NCBI GenBank assembly: GCA_048268845.1
Contig: JBLWUQ010000005.1
Span: forward strand, 152,868-216,867
Reading direction: 5' to 3'
DNA: 64,000 bases
From: Muriiphilus sp048268845
Lineage (GTDB): Bacteria; Pseudomonadota; Alphaproteobacteria; Rhodobacterales; Rhodobacteraceae
The notes beneath the pieces were generated by a model. The model made no database searches. It saw only the letters and a list, made by a program, of their open reading frames with translations, and was not told the DNA's origin. The position numbers and the translations under genes are program-made. This document shows, in pieces, positions 35,162-44,411 of this stretch. Position 1 is the first letter of the stretch; the number at the start of each line of letters is the position of its first letter.

Positions 35162-36345
35162 CAGCGGTCTCCGTAATTGCGCGGGCGTTGCGGGAACAGG
35201 CCCTGCGGGCGCAGGATCAGGAACAGGATCACGATCACGCTGACGAAAAGCAGGCGGTAGTCCGAGAAGATCCGCAGCTTTTCGGGCAGCATCGTCAGCA
35301 GGAAGGCCCCGAGGATCACCCCGAGCGTGTTGTCCATGCCGCCGACGATGACCATGGTCATGATCGTCACCGACACCAGGAAGGTGAAGTTGTCCGGCGA
35401 GATGTAGCTGACATAGGAGGCGTAGATCGACCCCGCGAAGGCGGCGAGGAAGGCGTCGACCGCGAAGGCCTGGATCTTGAACCAGACGACGTTGATGCCC
35501 TGGCAGCGCGCCGCCAGTTCATCGCCGCGCAGGGCGTTCCAGGCCAGCCCGACGCGGCTGTCATGCAGCCGGCGCGCGCTGATGATGGTCAGGGCCACCA
35601 GCGCGGCCGAGAGGTAGTAGAAATTCGCCTGGCTGGGCAGGCGCTGGCCGAACACTACGATCGGCTGGGTGAAGGAATGGCCGAACAGCACCGGTGCCGG
35701 CACCCCGACCAGGCCGTTCGGGCCGCCGGTCCAGGTGAAGTTGTTGAGAAGCTGATGCACGACGATGCCGAAGGCGATAGTGACCAGCGCCAGATAGGTC
35801 TCGCGCGTCCGCATCGACGGGAACCCCAGCACGAAGCCGAAGAAGGTCGCCACCAGCGCCGCGATCGGCAGCGTCAGCCAGAACGAGATGCCGAAACTGA
35901 TCGCCAGAAGCGCCGAGGTATAGGCTCCGATGCCGTAGGAGGCGCCGGTGGCGAAGTTCGGGATATTGGCGCTGCCAAGCTGGAAGTTCAGCGCCAGCGC
36001 CAGCACCGAATAGAGCTGGGCGATGATGAGCAGGTGCAGAGCATAGCTGCTGCCCTGCATCATGAAAGGATAGACCAGCACGATTGCAATGCCGAGAAAC
36101 AAGGCCGGCCGGCGCGCGCTGCGAAAGGCCGAGACGATCATTTCCTCGATGGCGGGGCGGAGCTGCAGCAGGGCAAAGCCGGCGCCCAGCAGGCCCAGCA
36201 TCGCCACGATGATGCGCGCATCGTCCGCCAGCAGGAACACGCCCAGAATGACGGCGCCGCCAAGCTCGGTCGCGGCCACGATGGACAGGTCCAGCGCGGC
36301 GGCGCGACGGGGTAGCACGACGGTTTTGGAGGAATGGCCTTGCAT
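35161..36345 (-). CDS. Branched-chain-type ABC transporter permease (LivM family)
   Basis: A 394-residue inner-membrane permease with an N-terminal extension and about ten hydrophobic helices. The LivM family segment FQLGSANIPNFATGASYGIGAYTSALL lies near residue 120, and the C-terminal EAA-like loop region RVGLAWNALRGDELAARCQGINV contacts the ATPase. It starts one base from the LivH-family stop and ends overlapping the LivG-family start, so the four transport genes are tightly packed. Confidence 0.93.
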   Translation of the reverse strand: MQGHSSKTVVLPRRAAALDLSIVAATELGGAVILGVFLLADDARIIVAMLGLLGAGFALLQLRPAIEEMIVSAFRSARRPALFLGIAIVLVYPFMMQGSSYALHLLIIAQLYSVLALALNFQLGSANIPNFATGASYGIGAYTSALLAISFGISFWLTLPIAALVATFFGFVLGFPSMRTRETYLALVTIAFGIVVHQLLNNFTWTGGPNGLVGVPAPVLFGHSFTQPIVVFGQRLPSQANFYYLSAALVALTIISARRLHDSRVGLAWNALRGDELAARCQGINVVWFKIQAFAVDAFLAAFAGSIYASYVSYISPDNFTFLVSVTIMTMVIVGGMDNTLGVILGAFLLTMLPEKLRIFSDYRLLFVSVIVILFLILRPQGLFPQRPRNYGDR

Positions 36346-36346
36346 G

Positions 36347-37264
36347 TCAGACCTTCTCCATGACCGGTTTGCCGAGAATGCCCGAGGGCTTCAGGACCAG
36401 AACGAGGATGACCAGCAGGAACGAGAACACCAGCCGGTAGGACGCGCCCTCGGCCATCGTCGCCTGCACCAGCGTGTCGATCCCGGCGATGAGCAGGCTG
36501 CCCAGGATCGCGCCCTGCATGCTGCCGAGCCCGCCGATGACAGCCGCGGAAAAGCCGATCAGTCCAAGCTGGATGCCGAAGTCGAACCGAACGACACCGG
36601 CATAGCTGGCAAAGAGGATGCCGCCGATTGCGCCCACCGCGGACGCGATGAAGAACGTGGCGGCGAAGATGCGGTTGGGACGGATCGCCATCAGCCGGGC
36701 GATGTCACGGTCCTCGGCCACCGCGCGGATGCGCTGGCCAAGCGGGGTGAAGCGCATCACCGCGAACAGCATGAGCACCATCAGAACCGCGGTCGCGATG
36801 GCGAACAGGCTGAACATCGGCACGGCCAAATCGCCAATCATGATGCGGCTTTCGATCAGCCGGGGGAAGGGTTTCGGGTTGCTGCCCTGCGGGTAGAGCG
36901 TGCGGATAAGCTCTCGCACCACCGTTCCCAGCGCCACGGTCGCGACCAGCGCCATCATCGCGGGCGCCTTGCGGAAGCGTCGGATCACCAGCCAGTCGAG
37001 CAGGACACCGATCAGCCCCACCACCAGGATCGCCGCCAGACAGGCCAGCACCAGTGCGGCGAGGTTGCCGGCGGGAAGCACCGTCGAGATCAGCACCTGG
37101 ACCGTTGCCAGAACCACGAAGGGCGCCACGATCGCCACGTCGCCGTGCGAGAAATGGATGACATTGAGCACGCCGAAAAGCAGGCTGAAACCAAGTGCGA
37201 CAAGCGTATAGATGCTGCCGAGTACCAGCCAGTTCATCAGATGCTGCGCCAATTGGGCGTCCAT
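36347..37264 (-). CDS. Branched-chain-type ABC transporter permease (LivH family)
   Basis: A 305-residue permease with eight or so hydrophobic helices, the family opening GSIYTLVALGFSLLFGVLNVIHFSHGD and the coupling loop TPLGQRIRAVAEDRDIARLMAI. It forms the heterodimeric channel with the LivM-family subunit. It is separated from the upstream binding-protein gene by 115 bp holding a 12-bp stem-loop. That arrangement often lets the binding protein be made in excess of the permeases. Confidence 0.93.
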   Translation of the reverse strand: MDAQLAQHLMNWLVLGSIYTLVALGFSLLFGVLNVIHFSHGDVAIVAPFVVLATVQVLISTVLPAGNLAALVLACLAAILVVGLIGVLLDWLVIRRFRKAPAMMALVATVALGTVVRELIRTLYPQGSNPKPFPRLIESRIMIGDLAVPMFSLFAIATAVLMVLMLFAVMRFTPLGQRIRAVAEDRDIARLMAIRPNRIFAATFFIASAVGAIGGILFASYAGVVRFDFGIQLGLIGFSAAVIGGLGSMQGAILGSLLIAGIDTLVQATMAEGASYRLVFSFLLVILVLVLKPSGILGKPVMEKV

Positions 37265-37316
37265 GCGCGGTCTCCCCCTGCTGTCGGATTGTTGCGGTCA
37301 GGTCCGGTGGGTTCGA

Positions 37317-37348
37317 AATGCACCCCGCGCCTGGGGGCGGGGTGCATT
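37317..37348 (-). other. Intercistronic stem-loop between binding-protein and permease genes
   Basis: A 12-bp perfect stem (arms containing ATGCACCCCGC and its complement) with an 8-nt loop lies in the gap after the binding-protein stop on the transcribed strand. No T run follows, so it more likely stabilises or processes the upstream message than terminates it. Confidence 0.65.
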
Positions 37349-37379
37349 CGCGTGTCGTGTCAGTCGGGCATGCCGACGG

Positions 37380-38519
37380 TCACTGTTCCCTTGTGACCCA
37401 CTCGCCGTCCTTGACGATCTTGATCTCGACCTCGACCGGGATTTCCGTCTGCCCGTTCTCGTCGAAGGTCGTGACGCCGAGCACGCCGTCATAGGAAATG
37501 CCGCGGATCGCCGCGGCCAGCGCCGCCTTGTCCTCGATGCCAACCTCCTTGATCGCGGTCAGCAGGATGTTGGTCGCGTCATAGGCATACTTGGTGTAGG
37601 GGCTGGTCGCCTCGGCAAAGCCATGCGCCTCGTAGTCGGCATAGAGCTTGTCCAGCGCCGGGTTGGTCTGGGCCGCCGGATAGCTGACCATCGTGCCTTC
37701 GGCCGCATCGCCGGCAAGGGCGATGAACTCGGGGTCATAGAAGCCCGAAATGCCGATCATCGGAATGTCGAGGTCCAGTTCCATCTGCTGCTTGCGCAGG
37801 ATGCCCGCCTCGGTGATGACGCCGCCGAAGTAGATCGCATCGGCGCCGCTGCCCTTGATCTTGGTCAGCACGGCACGGAAATCGGTCGTGCCCACGGGCA
37901 ACAGGTCGGTCGACGCGATCGTGCCGCCCGCCTCGGTGAAGTAGGTTTCGAAGGCCGCGGCGTTGCCCGCGCCATAGTCGCTGGTGTCGGCGATGATGGC
38001 GACGTTCTTGACGCCGAGATCGCCCGCGGCCCAGTCGGCCAGCGGCTTGTTCTCGGTCAGCAGCGTCGGGGTGACGCGGGTCACTTCCGGCAGGTTCTGC
38101 TCGGTGATCTTCGGGCTGATCGCGCCCCAGACGATCAGCGGCATCTGGAAGCGGTTGAACACCGGCATCGTGGCCAGCGCCACCGGGCTGTTCCAGTGCC
38201 CGATCGCCGCCACGACGTCGGGGTCGTTGACCAGCTTGAGGGCCGCGCCGACGCCGGTTTGCGGGTCCGATGCGTCGTCGAGCGTTATGCCTTCGACGAC
38301 ATAGGGGTAGTCGCCGGCGTTGATCTGGTCGATGGCGAGCAGGAAGCCGTTCTGCGCGCCAAGGCCCTGCATGGCGTTGCCGCCGCTGACGGGCCCGATG
38401 AAGCCGAGCTTGATGGTGGGTTTGTCCTGGGCAATCGCGCCCGAAGACGCCAGCGCCATCGCCGTGGCAAGCCCGAAGGCCCCCATCAGGTTGCGCCGTG
38501 TCAGGTTGAAGTTTGTCAT
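37380..38519 (-). CDS. ABC transporter periplasmic substrate-binding protein (LivK/type I PBP)
   Basis: A 379-residue exported binding protein. The N-terminus MTNFNLTRRNLMGAFGLATA has a twin-arginine-like pair followed by a hydrophobic region and an AIAQ cleavage site, so Tat export is possible. The mature part is a two-lobed type I PBP (IKLGFIGPVSGGNAMQG; VAAIGHWNSPVALATMPVF; GADAIYFGGVITEAG). The start at 38519 follows AAGGGAGAG; an upstream in-frame ATG would bury the signal peptide. It sets the specificity of the adjacent Liv-type importer, and because the operon begins with a Mo hydroxylase, its ligand is probably that enzyme's substrate. Confidence 0.93.
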   Translation of the reverse strand: MTNFNLTRRNLMGAFGLATAMALASSGAIAQDKPTIKLGFIGPVSGGNAMQGLGAQNGFLLAIDQINAGDYPYVVEGITLDDASDPQTGVGAALKLVNDPDVVAAIGHWNSPVALATMPVFNRFQMPLIVWGAISPKITEQNLPEVTRVTPTLLTENKPLADWAAGDLGVKNVAIIADTSDYGAGNAAAFETYFTEAGGTIASTDLLPVGTTDFRAVLTKIKGSGADAIYFGGVITEAGILRKQQMELDLDIPMIGISGFYDPEFIALAGDAAEGTMVSYPAAQTNPALDKLYADYEAHGFAEATSPYTKYAYDATNILLTAIKEVGIEDKAALAAAIRGISYDGVLGVTTFDENGQTEIPVEVEIKIVKDGEWVTREQ

Positions 38520-38653
38520 TTTTCTCTCCCTTGTCCTTTTCTTCTCTTGCTTGGTCGCTTCGACCTTCGAGGGGGTTCCCCTCTCGATGCACCCGGAGCC
38601 GAGATGGAGCCGCCGGGAACCGATAAAACCGGGTCCGATATGCGGGCGGCGCG

Positions 38654-39229
38654 CTAGCGCATGATCCACCAGCCGACCGCAACGACGATGACGGCGATCG
38701 CCACGCCCCAGATCAGCCGCCGGTCAGGCGTGGCGGCCGGTGCGGCAGGCGCCTTGGCGACTGCCGGTGCCGCATCCGCCGTGGCGGCGCCTCCGCCGAG
38801 GGTTTCCGAGAGGCAGCCGAAGAACTGTTCGGCAAGCTTGTTCGCCGTGCCCTGGATCAGCCGCGAGCCGACCTGCGCGAGCTTGCCGCCGACACTCACA
38901 TCGGCGGTGTAGCGCAGGCGGGTGCCGCCATCCTCGTCCGTAAGCTCGACCTTGGCCTTGCCGCGCGCAAAGCCAGCGGCACCGCCCTTGCCTTCGCCGA
39001 CGATCGTGTAGCCGCGATCGGGTTCGATCTCGGTCAGGGTGATCTTCGCGCCGAAGGTCGCACTGATCGGGCCGACCGAGGCGCGCACGCTCGACGTGAA
39101 ATCGACGTCCGAGAGTTTTTCCAGCGACTGGCAGCCGGGAATGCAGGCCCTGAGCATGTCGGGGTCATTGAGCGCTTTCCACACCGTGCTGCGGTCTGCC
39201 GGAATGAGCGTGTCACCTTCAAGTATCAT
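38654..39229 (-). CDS. CoxG-like SRPBCC protein with C-terminal membrane anchor
   Basis: A 191-residue protein. Residues 1-145 are the CoxG / carbon monoxide dehydrogenase subunit G domain of the SRPBCC fold (LIPADRSTVWKALNDPDMLRACIPGCQSLE, FARGKAKVELTDEDGGTRLRY). A Pro/Ala-rich linker and a single transmembrane helix (LIWGVAIAVIVVAVGWWIM) close the protein. In Oligotropha CoxG recruits the Mo hydroxylase to the membrane. Here it follows the MoCo subunit gene by 52 bp, so it probably anchors this hydroxylase to the inner membrane and its electron acceptor. Confidence 0.88.
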   Translation of the reverse strand: MILEGDTLIPADRSTVWKALNDPDMLRACIPGCQSLEKLSDVDFTSSVRASVGPISATFGAKITLTEIEPDRGYTIVGEGKGGAAGFARGKAKVELTDEDGGTRLRYTADVSVGGKLAQVGSRLIQGTANKLAEQFFGCLSETLGGGAATADAAPAVAKAPAAPAATPDRRLIWGVAIAVIVVAVGWWIMR

Positions 39230-39281
39230 GTTGTCGTGTTCCTCATGTGTGGTGCGGTCGTCCGCGCCGGATTCGCGACAA

Positions 39282-41663
39282 TCATTCCGCCGCCTTGCCG
39301 CTCGCGTTGCGGATCTGATCCAGAATGTAGGACGGGCGCAGCGGCACCCGGGTGATGTTCACCCCAAGCCCTGACAGCGCGTCGGCGACCGCGTTTGCCA
39401 AGGCCGGCACCGCGCCTGTCACCCCGCCTTCGGCCGCGCCCTTGATGCCGGCCACTGTGTCGATGCTGGGCGTCTCGATATGCGACATCTCGAGGTCCGG
39501 CATGTCCATCGCGGTGGGCAGCAGGTAGTCGAGCAGGTTGGCGTTCAGAAGCTGGCCTTCCTCGTCGTAATGGATTTCCTCCATCAAGGCCTCGCCGATG
39601 CCCTGCGCGGTGGCGCCGTGGACCTGACCCGCCACGATCAGCGGGTTGATCACCCGTCCGCAGTCATGCACCACGGCATAGCGCTCGATCTCGACGCGCC
39701 CGTCCTCGGGATCGACGGCGACCTGCACGACATGGGTGCCGTTGGCCATGGTGACCATCGGCGGGTCGTAATAGTCGGTTGCCTCGAGGCCGTGTTCCTC
39801 GCCCTGCGGCATGCCGAGATTGTTCATCGAATAGGCGGTCTCGGCGACTTCGCGCAGGCTCAGGCTGGTGTCGGGATTGTCACGGTCATGGATGCGGCTG
39901 TCCTTGAGGACCAGCCGGTCCGGGTCGATGTTGAGCATGTAGCCGGCGATATGGCGGACCTTGGCGCCGACCTTGTCGCTGCAGCGGATCACCGTGCCGC
40001 CACCGACCACCGAGCCGCGGCTGGCGAAGGTGCCGGTGCCGTAGGGGGTCTTGGCCGTATCACCCTCGACCACGGTCACATCCTCCCAGTGGGCGCCGAG
40101 ACGGTCGGCGGCGATCTGGGCAAAGGTGGTGTAGTGGCCCTGCCCGGCGTCGGCCTGGCTGACATAGACGGTGATCTTGCCATCGGGCTCGACCACCACG
40201 CGCGAACTGTCGAAGCCCGGCATCTTGGCGAAACCGCGCACCCGCCAGCCCGGCGCGCCGGTGCCCGAGACTTCGGTATAGTTGCAGATGCCGATGCCGC
40301 GATACTTGCCATCGACCAGCCGGTCGGCAGGCTGCGTCTTGCGGAAGGCGTCGTAGCCGATCATCTCCAGCCCGCGCTCAAGCGATTCCGTGTAGCTACC
40401 GGTATCATAGCGCACACCGACCACGTTGACGTAGGGGAATTCCTCGGGCCGCACGGTATTGCGCCGCCGCACCTCGGCCGGGTCGATGCCGAGATGGCGC
40501 CCGATCCTGTCCATCATCCCCTCGATCGCCAGAAAGGCCGAGGGCTGCCCGGTGCCGCGCTTGGCCCCCGTCGGGCAGGTGTTGGTGATCAGCGAGGAGA
40601 CATCGTAGCGATAGTTCTGGAAGCGATAGGGCCCCGGCAACATCCGCGCGCAGCCGGTCGCCTCGAGCGTCGGCGAATAGGGGTGATTGGGGTAGGCGCC
40701 GCAATTGGTCTTCAGGTTCAGCTGGACGCCGCAGAGCGTGCCGTCCTTCTTCACCGAGACCTTGATGCGCAGGATGTGGCCGCGTGCATGCATGTTGGCC
40801 AGCAGGTCCTCGCGCCGGTCCTGCACCCATTTCACCGCCCGTCCGTAGCGCCGCGCCAGCGCGACGACGATCAGCTCGTCGGGGAAGACATGCGCCTTGA
40901 TGCCGAAGCCGCCGCCGACGGCGGGCACGACCACCCGCAGCACCGATTCCGGAATGTCGAGATGGTCTGCAATGGCGGTGCGCACGATGTGCGGGATCTG
41001 GGTGGGCGTCCAGAGCGTGAAGTTGGTCGAGACCGGGTCCGGCCAGGCCATGCAGCCGCGCGGCTCGATCATGCCGCCGGCAACGCGGCCGTTGCGGAAC
41101 TCGTCCTCGAGCACGATATCGCCCTCGGCGAACTTCGCGTCGAAGTCGTTTGTCTCGAAGGTGGTCTTGAAGATGTAGTTGTCGCCCAGATGCTCATGGA
41201 TCACCGGCGCATCACCGGACTCGGCATCCTCGATACCGGCGACCGAGGGCAGCGGATCGTAGTCCACCTCGACCAGGTCCAGCGCGTCCTGCGCGACATA
41301 GGGTGTCTCGGCCAGGATGATCGCCACATATTCGCCGACGAAGTTGACGCGGTCCACGGCCACCACCGGGCGGCGGACGTCGCGGTAGCCGTCGATCTCG
41401 ATCACCGGGGCGAAGGTCTTGATGTCGTCCACCAGATCCTTGCCGGTCAGAACGTCGATCACGCCGGGCAGCGCCAGCGCGGCCGAGGCGTCGATCGACA
41501 GGATATCGGCGCGGGCATACGGGCTGGCGACGAAGGCGAGGTGGATGGTGTTCTTCGGCTCGGGCAGGTCATCCAGGAACTGCGCCTTGCCGCGCAGCAG
41601 ATAGCTGTCCTCGCGCCGCAGGATGGTCTTGCCGATCAGGGTGAAATCCTCGATCTCTTTCAT
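39282..41663 (-). CDS. Molybdenum hydroxylase, molybdopterin-binding large subunit (set 1)
   Basis: A 793-residue large subunit of the xanthine dehydrogenase/CoxL superfamily. The Moco-contact loop AVGGGFGIKAH lies at 249-258, TGAKRGTGQPSAFLAIEG near 370, QADAGQGHYTTFAQIAADRL near 510, and the catalytic Glu in GIKGAAEGG near 745. The CO-dehydrogenase active-site signature (AYRCSFR) is absent, so it is not a form I CODH. The reaction expected is water-derived hydroxylation of an N-heterocycle or aldehyde carbon. It overlaps the FeS subunit gene by 4 bp and is followed by CoxG. The substrate is unknown. Confidence 0.92.
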   Translation of the reverse strand: MKEIEDFTLIGKTILRREDSYLLRGKAQFLDDLPEPKNTIHLAFVASPYARADILSIDASAALALPGVIDVLTGKDLVDDIKTFAPVIEIDGYRDVRRPVVAVDRVNFVGEYVAIILAETPYVAQDALDLVEVDYDPLPSVAGIEDAESGDAPVIHEHLGDNYIFKTTFETNDFDAKFAEGDIVLEDEFRNGRVAGGMIEPRGCMAWPDPVSTNFTLWTPTQIPHIVRTAIADHLDIPESVLRVVVPAVGGGFGIKAHVFPDELIVVALARRYGRAVKWVQDRREDLLANMHARGHILRIKVSVKKDGTLCGVQLNLKTNCGAYPNHPYSPTLEATGCARMLPGPYRFQNYRYDVSSLITNTCPTGAKRGTGQPSAFLAIEGMMDRIGRHLGIDPAEVRRRNTVRPEEFPYVNVVGVRYDTGSYTESLERGLEMIGYDAFRKTQPADRLVDGKYRGIGICNYTEVSGTGAPGWRVRGFAKMPGFDSSRVVVEPDGKITVYVSQADAGQGHYTTFAQIAADRLGAHWEDVTVVEGDTAKTPYGTGTFASRGSVVGGGTVIRCSDKVGAKVRHIAGYMLNIDPDRLVLKDSRIHDRDNPDTSLSLREVAETAYSMNNLGMPQGEEHGLEATDYYDPPMVTMANGTHVVQVAVDPEDGRVEIERYAVVHDCGRVINPLIVAGQVHGATAQGIGEALMEEIHYDEEGQLLNANLLDYLLPTAMDMPDLEMSHIETPSIDTVAGIKGAAEGGVTGAVPALANAVADALSGLGVNITRVPLRPSYILDQIRNASGKAAE

Positions 41664-42154
41664 GCCTTGCCCCCTTCGGCCCGCAGCCTGCCCGCCGCAT
41701 CCTCGACCGCGTCGATGATGTTGAGATAGCCGGTGCAGCGGCAGATGTTGTTGGTCAGCGCCTCGCGGATTTCATCGCGGTTCGGGTCCGGGTTCTGGTC
41801 GAGGAACTCGATCGTGGTCAGCAGGAAGCCCGGCGTGCAATAGCCGCATTGCAGCGCATGGGCATCGTGGAACGCCTCCTGCACCGGATGCAGCGGCCCG
41901 TCGCCGGCGATGCCCTCGACCGTGGTGATCTCGGCCCCGTCAAGCGCCGCCGCGAATTGCAGGCAGCTGCGCCCGGTCTTGCCATTGATCAGCACCGTGC
42001 AGGCGCCGCAGACGCCGTGCTCGCAGCCGATATGGGTGCCGGTCAGGCCAAGCTCGTGACGCAGAAAATCGGCCAGCAGATAGCGCGGCTCGACATCGCG
42101 GACATAGTCCTTGCCGTTCACTTTCATGCGGACGGTAATCTTTTCCTGGCTCAT
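41660..42154 (-). CDS. Molybdenum hydroxylase, [2Fe-2S] small subunit (set 1)
   Basis: A 164-residue two-cluster iron-sulfur subunit. The plant-type ferredoxin cluster motif is CEHGVCGACTVLINGKTGRSC and the helical-domain cluster motif is QCGYCTPGF...ICRCTGY, giving the full set of eight Cys. It passes electrons from the Moco subunit to the FAD subunit. The ATG at 42154 follows GAGGAA. It overlaps the large-subunit gene by 4 bp. Confidence 0.95.
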   Translation of the reverse strand: MSQEKITVRMKVNGKDYVRDVEPRYLLADFLRHELGLTGTHIGCEHGVCGACTVLINGKTGRSCLQFAAALDGAEITTVEGIAGDGPLHPVQEAFHDAHALQCGYCTPGFLLTTIEFLDQNPDPNRDEIREALTNNICRCTGYLNIIDAVEDAAGRLRAEGGKA

Positions 42155-42221
42155 CACAGGTTCCTCGCCGTCAGGGCCGCACCGGGGCGGCGGGGGAAAA
42201 GGGGGCGCAAGGCCGGCGTCA

Positions 42222-43094
42222 TCAATTCGGCGCCCCTTGCCCGAGCATCTGCCGAAGCGCCTTTCGGACCAGCGATCCGGCAAGATGGGCGCGATAGGCG
42301 GCGTTGGCATGCACGTCGTCCGAGGGCATGGCCGCCTGCGATGCCGCCTCGCCCGCCTCGCGGATGATCGCGTCGTCGAGCACCTCGCCCTCGAGCAGCG
42401 CCTCGACCGTGTGCAGCCGCGCCGTGGTGTCGCCCGCGCCCATCGCCGACAGCCGGACACGGGTGCAGCGCCCGGCCGCGTCAAGCTCGACCGAGGCCGC
42501 AAGACCCGCCACGGCGAAACCATGGGCGCGGTTGGCGACTTCGAGAAACACGTTCTTCGCGCCCGCGGCGGTGACGGGCAGCCGCACCTCGGCCAGCATC
42601 TCGTCGGGCTCCAGGCAATTGGTCAGCGCCGAGACGAAGAACTCCTCCGCGCTCACTTCACGCCGTCCGCGCGCACTCGCGATGACGAAACGCGCCTCAA
42701 GGGCGGTGGCCACGCTCGGCAGTTCGCCCAGCGGGTCGGCATGGGCAAGGCTGCCGCAGACGGTGCCGAAATTGCGGTTGGCGCGCACCCCGACATAGGG
42801 CATCGCGGCGGCCAGAAGCGGCAGACGCTCGGCCACCAGCGCGCTGGTCTCGGCCTCGCCCTGCCGGGTCAGCGCGCCCATGGCGACCACGCCGTCATCC
42901 TCGCGCAGATAGGCCAGATCGTGACAGCTGTTGATGTCGATCAGCACGGCGGGCGACAGGATTCGCATGTTCATCAGCGGAACCAGGCTCTGCCCGCCCG
43001 CGAGAACCCGCGCATCGGCGCCGTGCTCGGCCAGAAGGCTCAGGGCTTCCTCGCCGCTGGCCGGCCTGTGATACTTGAAAGATGCTGGCTTCAC
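42222..43094 (-). CDS. Molybdenum hydroxylase, FAD-binding medium subunit (set 1)
   Basis: A 290-residue flavin subunit of the CoxM/XdhB type. The FAD-binding segments are ARVLAGGQSLVPLMNMR (near residue 30) and NFGTVCGSLAHADPLGELP (near 110), with a C-terminal CO_deh_flav_C domain. The GTG at 43094 is preferred because it gives the family's standard N-terminus (KPASFKYHRP) and lies behind GGGGGA; longer in-frame starts add an unrelated leader. It is the first gene of the nine-gene hydroxylase-CoxG-Liv operon and is transcribed away from the LysR gene. Confidence 0.9.
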   Translation of the reverse strand: MKPASFKYHRPASGEEALSLLAEHGADARVLAGGQSLVPLMNMRILSPAVLIDINSCHDLAYLREDDGVVAMGALTRQGEAETSALVAERLPLLAAAMPYVGVRANRNFGTVCGSLAHADPLGELPSVATALEARFVIASARGRREVSAEEFFVSALTNCLEPDEMLAEVRLPVTAAGAKNVFLEVANRAHGFAVAGLAASVELDAAGRCTRVRLSAMGAGDTTARLHTVEALLEGEVLDDAIIREAGEAASQAAMPSDDVHANAAYRAHLAGSLVRKALRQMLGQGAPN

Positions 43095-43423
43095 GACTTC
43101 CCCCGTCAACCTGCGTAGCACCGCGGAAAACCCGGCGATGATCCACAGGGTGGACATACGCGCGATGCGAAACAACTGCGACGCATCGCCCCCGGTCGAC
43201 GGAAAACCTTCCCCGCCAAGGTCAGCCTTGCACAACAATCGACATGTCGGAAATGTGTTTTATCTTGTTATTGAATAGGCAAAATCTATGGGTGCCGCAA
43301 CGTCAATTTCGGCATAGACAAACCCAAGAGCTGTGGTGGATGATATAGAGATAGTCTGTCAACCGTGACGGCAATCGCGCCGACCCGCAAGCCGGAACAA
43401 GTCGACGCCAACGGAGAGCGCGC
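43095..43423. promoter_or_regulatory. Divergent regulatory region between Mo-hydroxylase operon and lysR
   Basis: This 329-bp spacer has an AT-rich core at 43251-43290 that matches, at 30 of 40 positions, a sequence upstream of the HyuA gene at 51440-51479. Read on the minus strand, the core has an ATAG-N7-CTAT inverted repeat containing a T-N11-A motif typical of LysR boxes. A TAAAAC -10-like element lies 143-168 bp before the GTG at 43094. No gene is seen within it. Confidence 0.65.
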
Positions 43424-44350
43424 ATGCTGAAGGTCTCACTTCGTCAATTGGCCTACTTCGTGGCGGCGGCCGAAACCGGCAGTATCGCCGAGGCCGCCAG
43501 GGCGGCCAATGTCGCCCAGCCGTCGGTGTCCTGGGCCATCCTGAAGCTGGAGGCGCTGCTCGATCTGGAACTGTTCGTGCGGCAGCACGCGAAGGGCGTG
43601 TCCCTGACCGCGGCGGGCCACCGGCTGCTGCCGCAGGCGCGCAGCATCCTGCGCATGGCCGAGGAATTCGAGGCCAGCGCGAAGACCCAGGCACACGAAC
43701 TGACAGGCACGCTGACGGTGGGGTGCTATTCGACACTGGCCGCGTCCTACATGCCGCGAATCATCGCCGAGTTTGCGCGTCAGCATCCGAAGGTGCGGAT
43801 CATGATCCACGAGGACACGGTGGACGACATGCTGAAAAAGCTGGCCAGCGGCACGATCGAGATCGCGCTGGCCTATGACGTCGACCTGCCCGACGACCTG
43901 CTGAAACTCCGCATCCACGGCGCGCTGCCGCATGTGGTGTTGCCCGACGGGCATCCACTGGCGGACCGGCCTGCGCTGTCGCTGCTCGACCTGCGCGACG
44001 AGCCGTTCATCCTCTTGAACTCGAAACCGGCCGAGCATTATTTCATGAGCCTGTTCGAGGCGGTCGGCCTGACGCCGCAGATCGCCCATACCTCGCCGTC
44101 GTTCGAGGTGGTGCGCAGCCTCGTCGCCCAGGGGCTGGGATATTCGGTGCTGGTGACACAGCCGCGCACGGACATGAGCTATGACGGCCTCAGGATCCAC
44201 CGCCGGCCGTTGACCGATGCGCTTCCCGAACAGAACATGTGCACCGTGCGCGCGCCGACCGCGCGCATGACCCGGCGCTGTCAGGCGTTCCAGGACATCT
44301 GCGTGCAGATATTCTCGAAGCGCGGCGAACCGGTCATCGCCGCGTCCTGA
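43424..44350 (+). CDS. LysR family transcriptional regulator
   Basis: A 308-residue regulator with an N-terminal winged HTH (LRQLAYFVAAAETGSIAEAARAANVAQPSVSWAILKLE, residues 4-41) and a C-terminal periplasmic-binding-protein-like effector domain (about 90-300). It is divergent from the Mo-hydroxylase/Liv operon and convergent with the DMGDH-like gene, a classic position for a pathway activator. The LysR-box-like repeat in the intergenic region and its relative at 51440-51479 suggest that it controls both operons. The inducer is probably a pathway metabolite. Confidence 0.93.
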   Translation: MLKVSLRQLAYFVAAAETGSIAEAARAANVAQPSVSWAILKLEALLDLELFVRQHAKGVSLTAAGHRLLPQARSILRMAEEFEASAKTQAHELTGTLTVGCYSTLAASYMPRIIAEFARQHPKVRIMIHEDTVDDMLKKLASGTIEIALAYDVDLPDDLLKLRIHGALPHVVLPDGHPLADRPALSLLDLRDEPFILLNSKPAEHYFMSLFEAVGLTPQIAHTSPSFEVVRSLVAQGLGYSVLVTQPRTDMSYDGLRIHRRPLTDALPEQNMCTVRAPTARMTRRCQAFQDICVQIFSKRGEPVIAAS

Positions 44351-44411
44351 GGCAGGCCACGCGCAAGCCGCCCCACCGCGCGACCGGGACATGACGCGCG
44401 GCGGCAAGTCG

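Noticed and set aside
39282..43094. Aerobic carbon monoxide dehydrogenase (coxMSL) because of the CoxG neighbour
   Set aside because: The large subunit lacks the AYRCSFR active-site signature of form I enzymes, and the Liv transporter context argues for an organic substrate.
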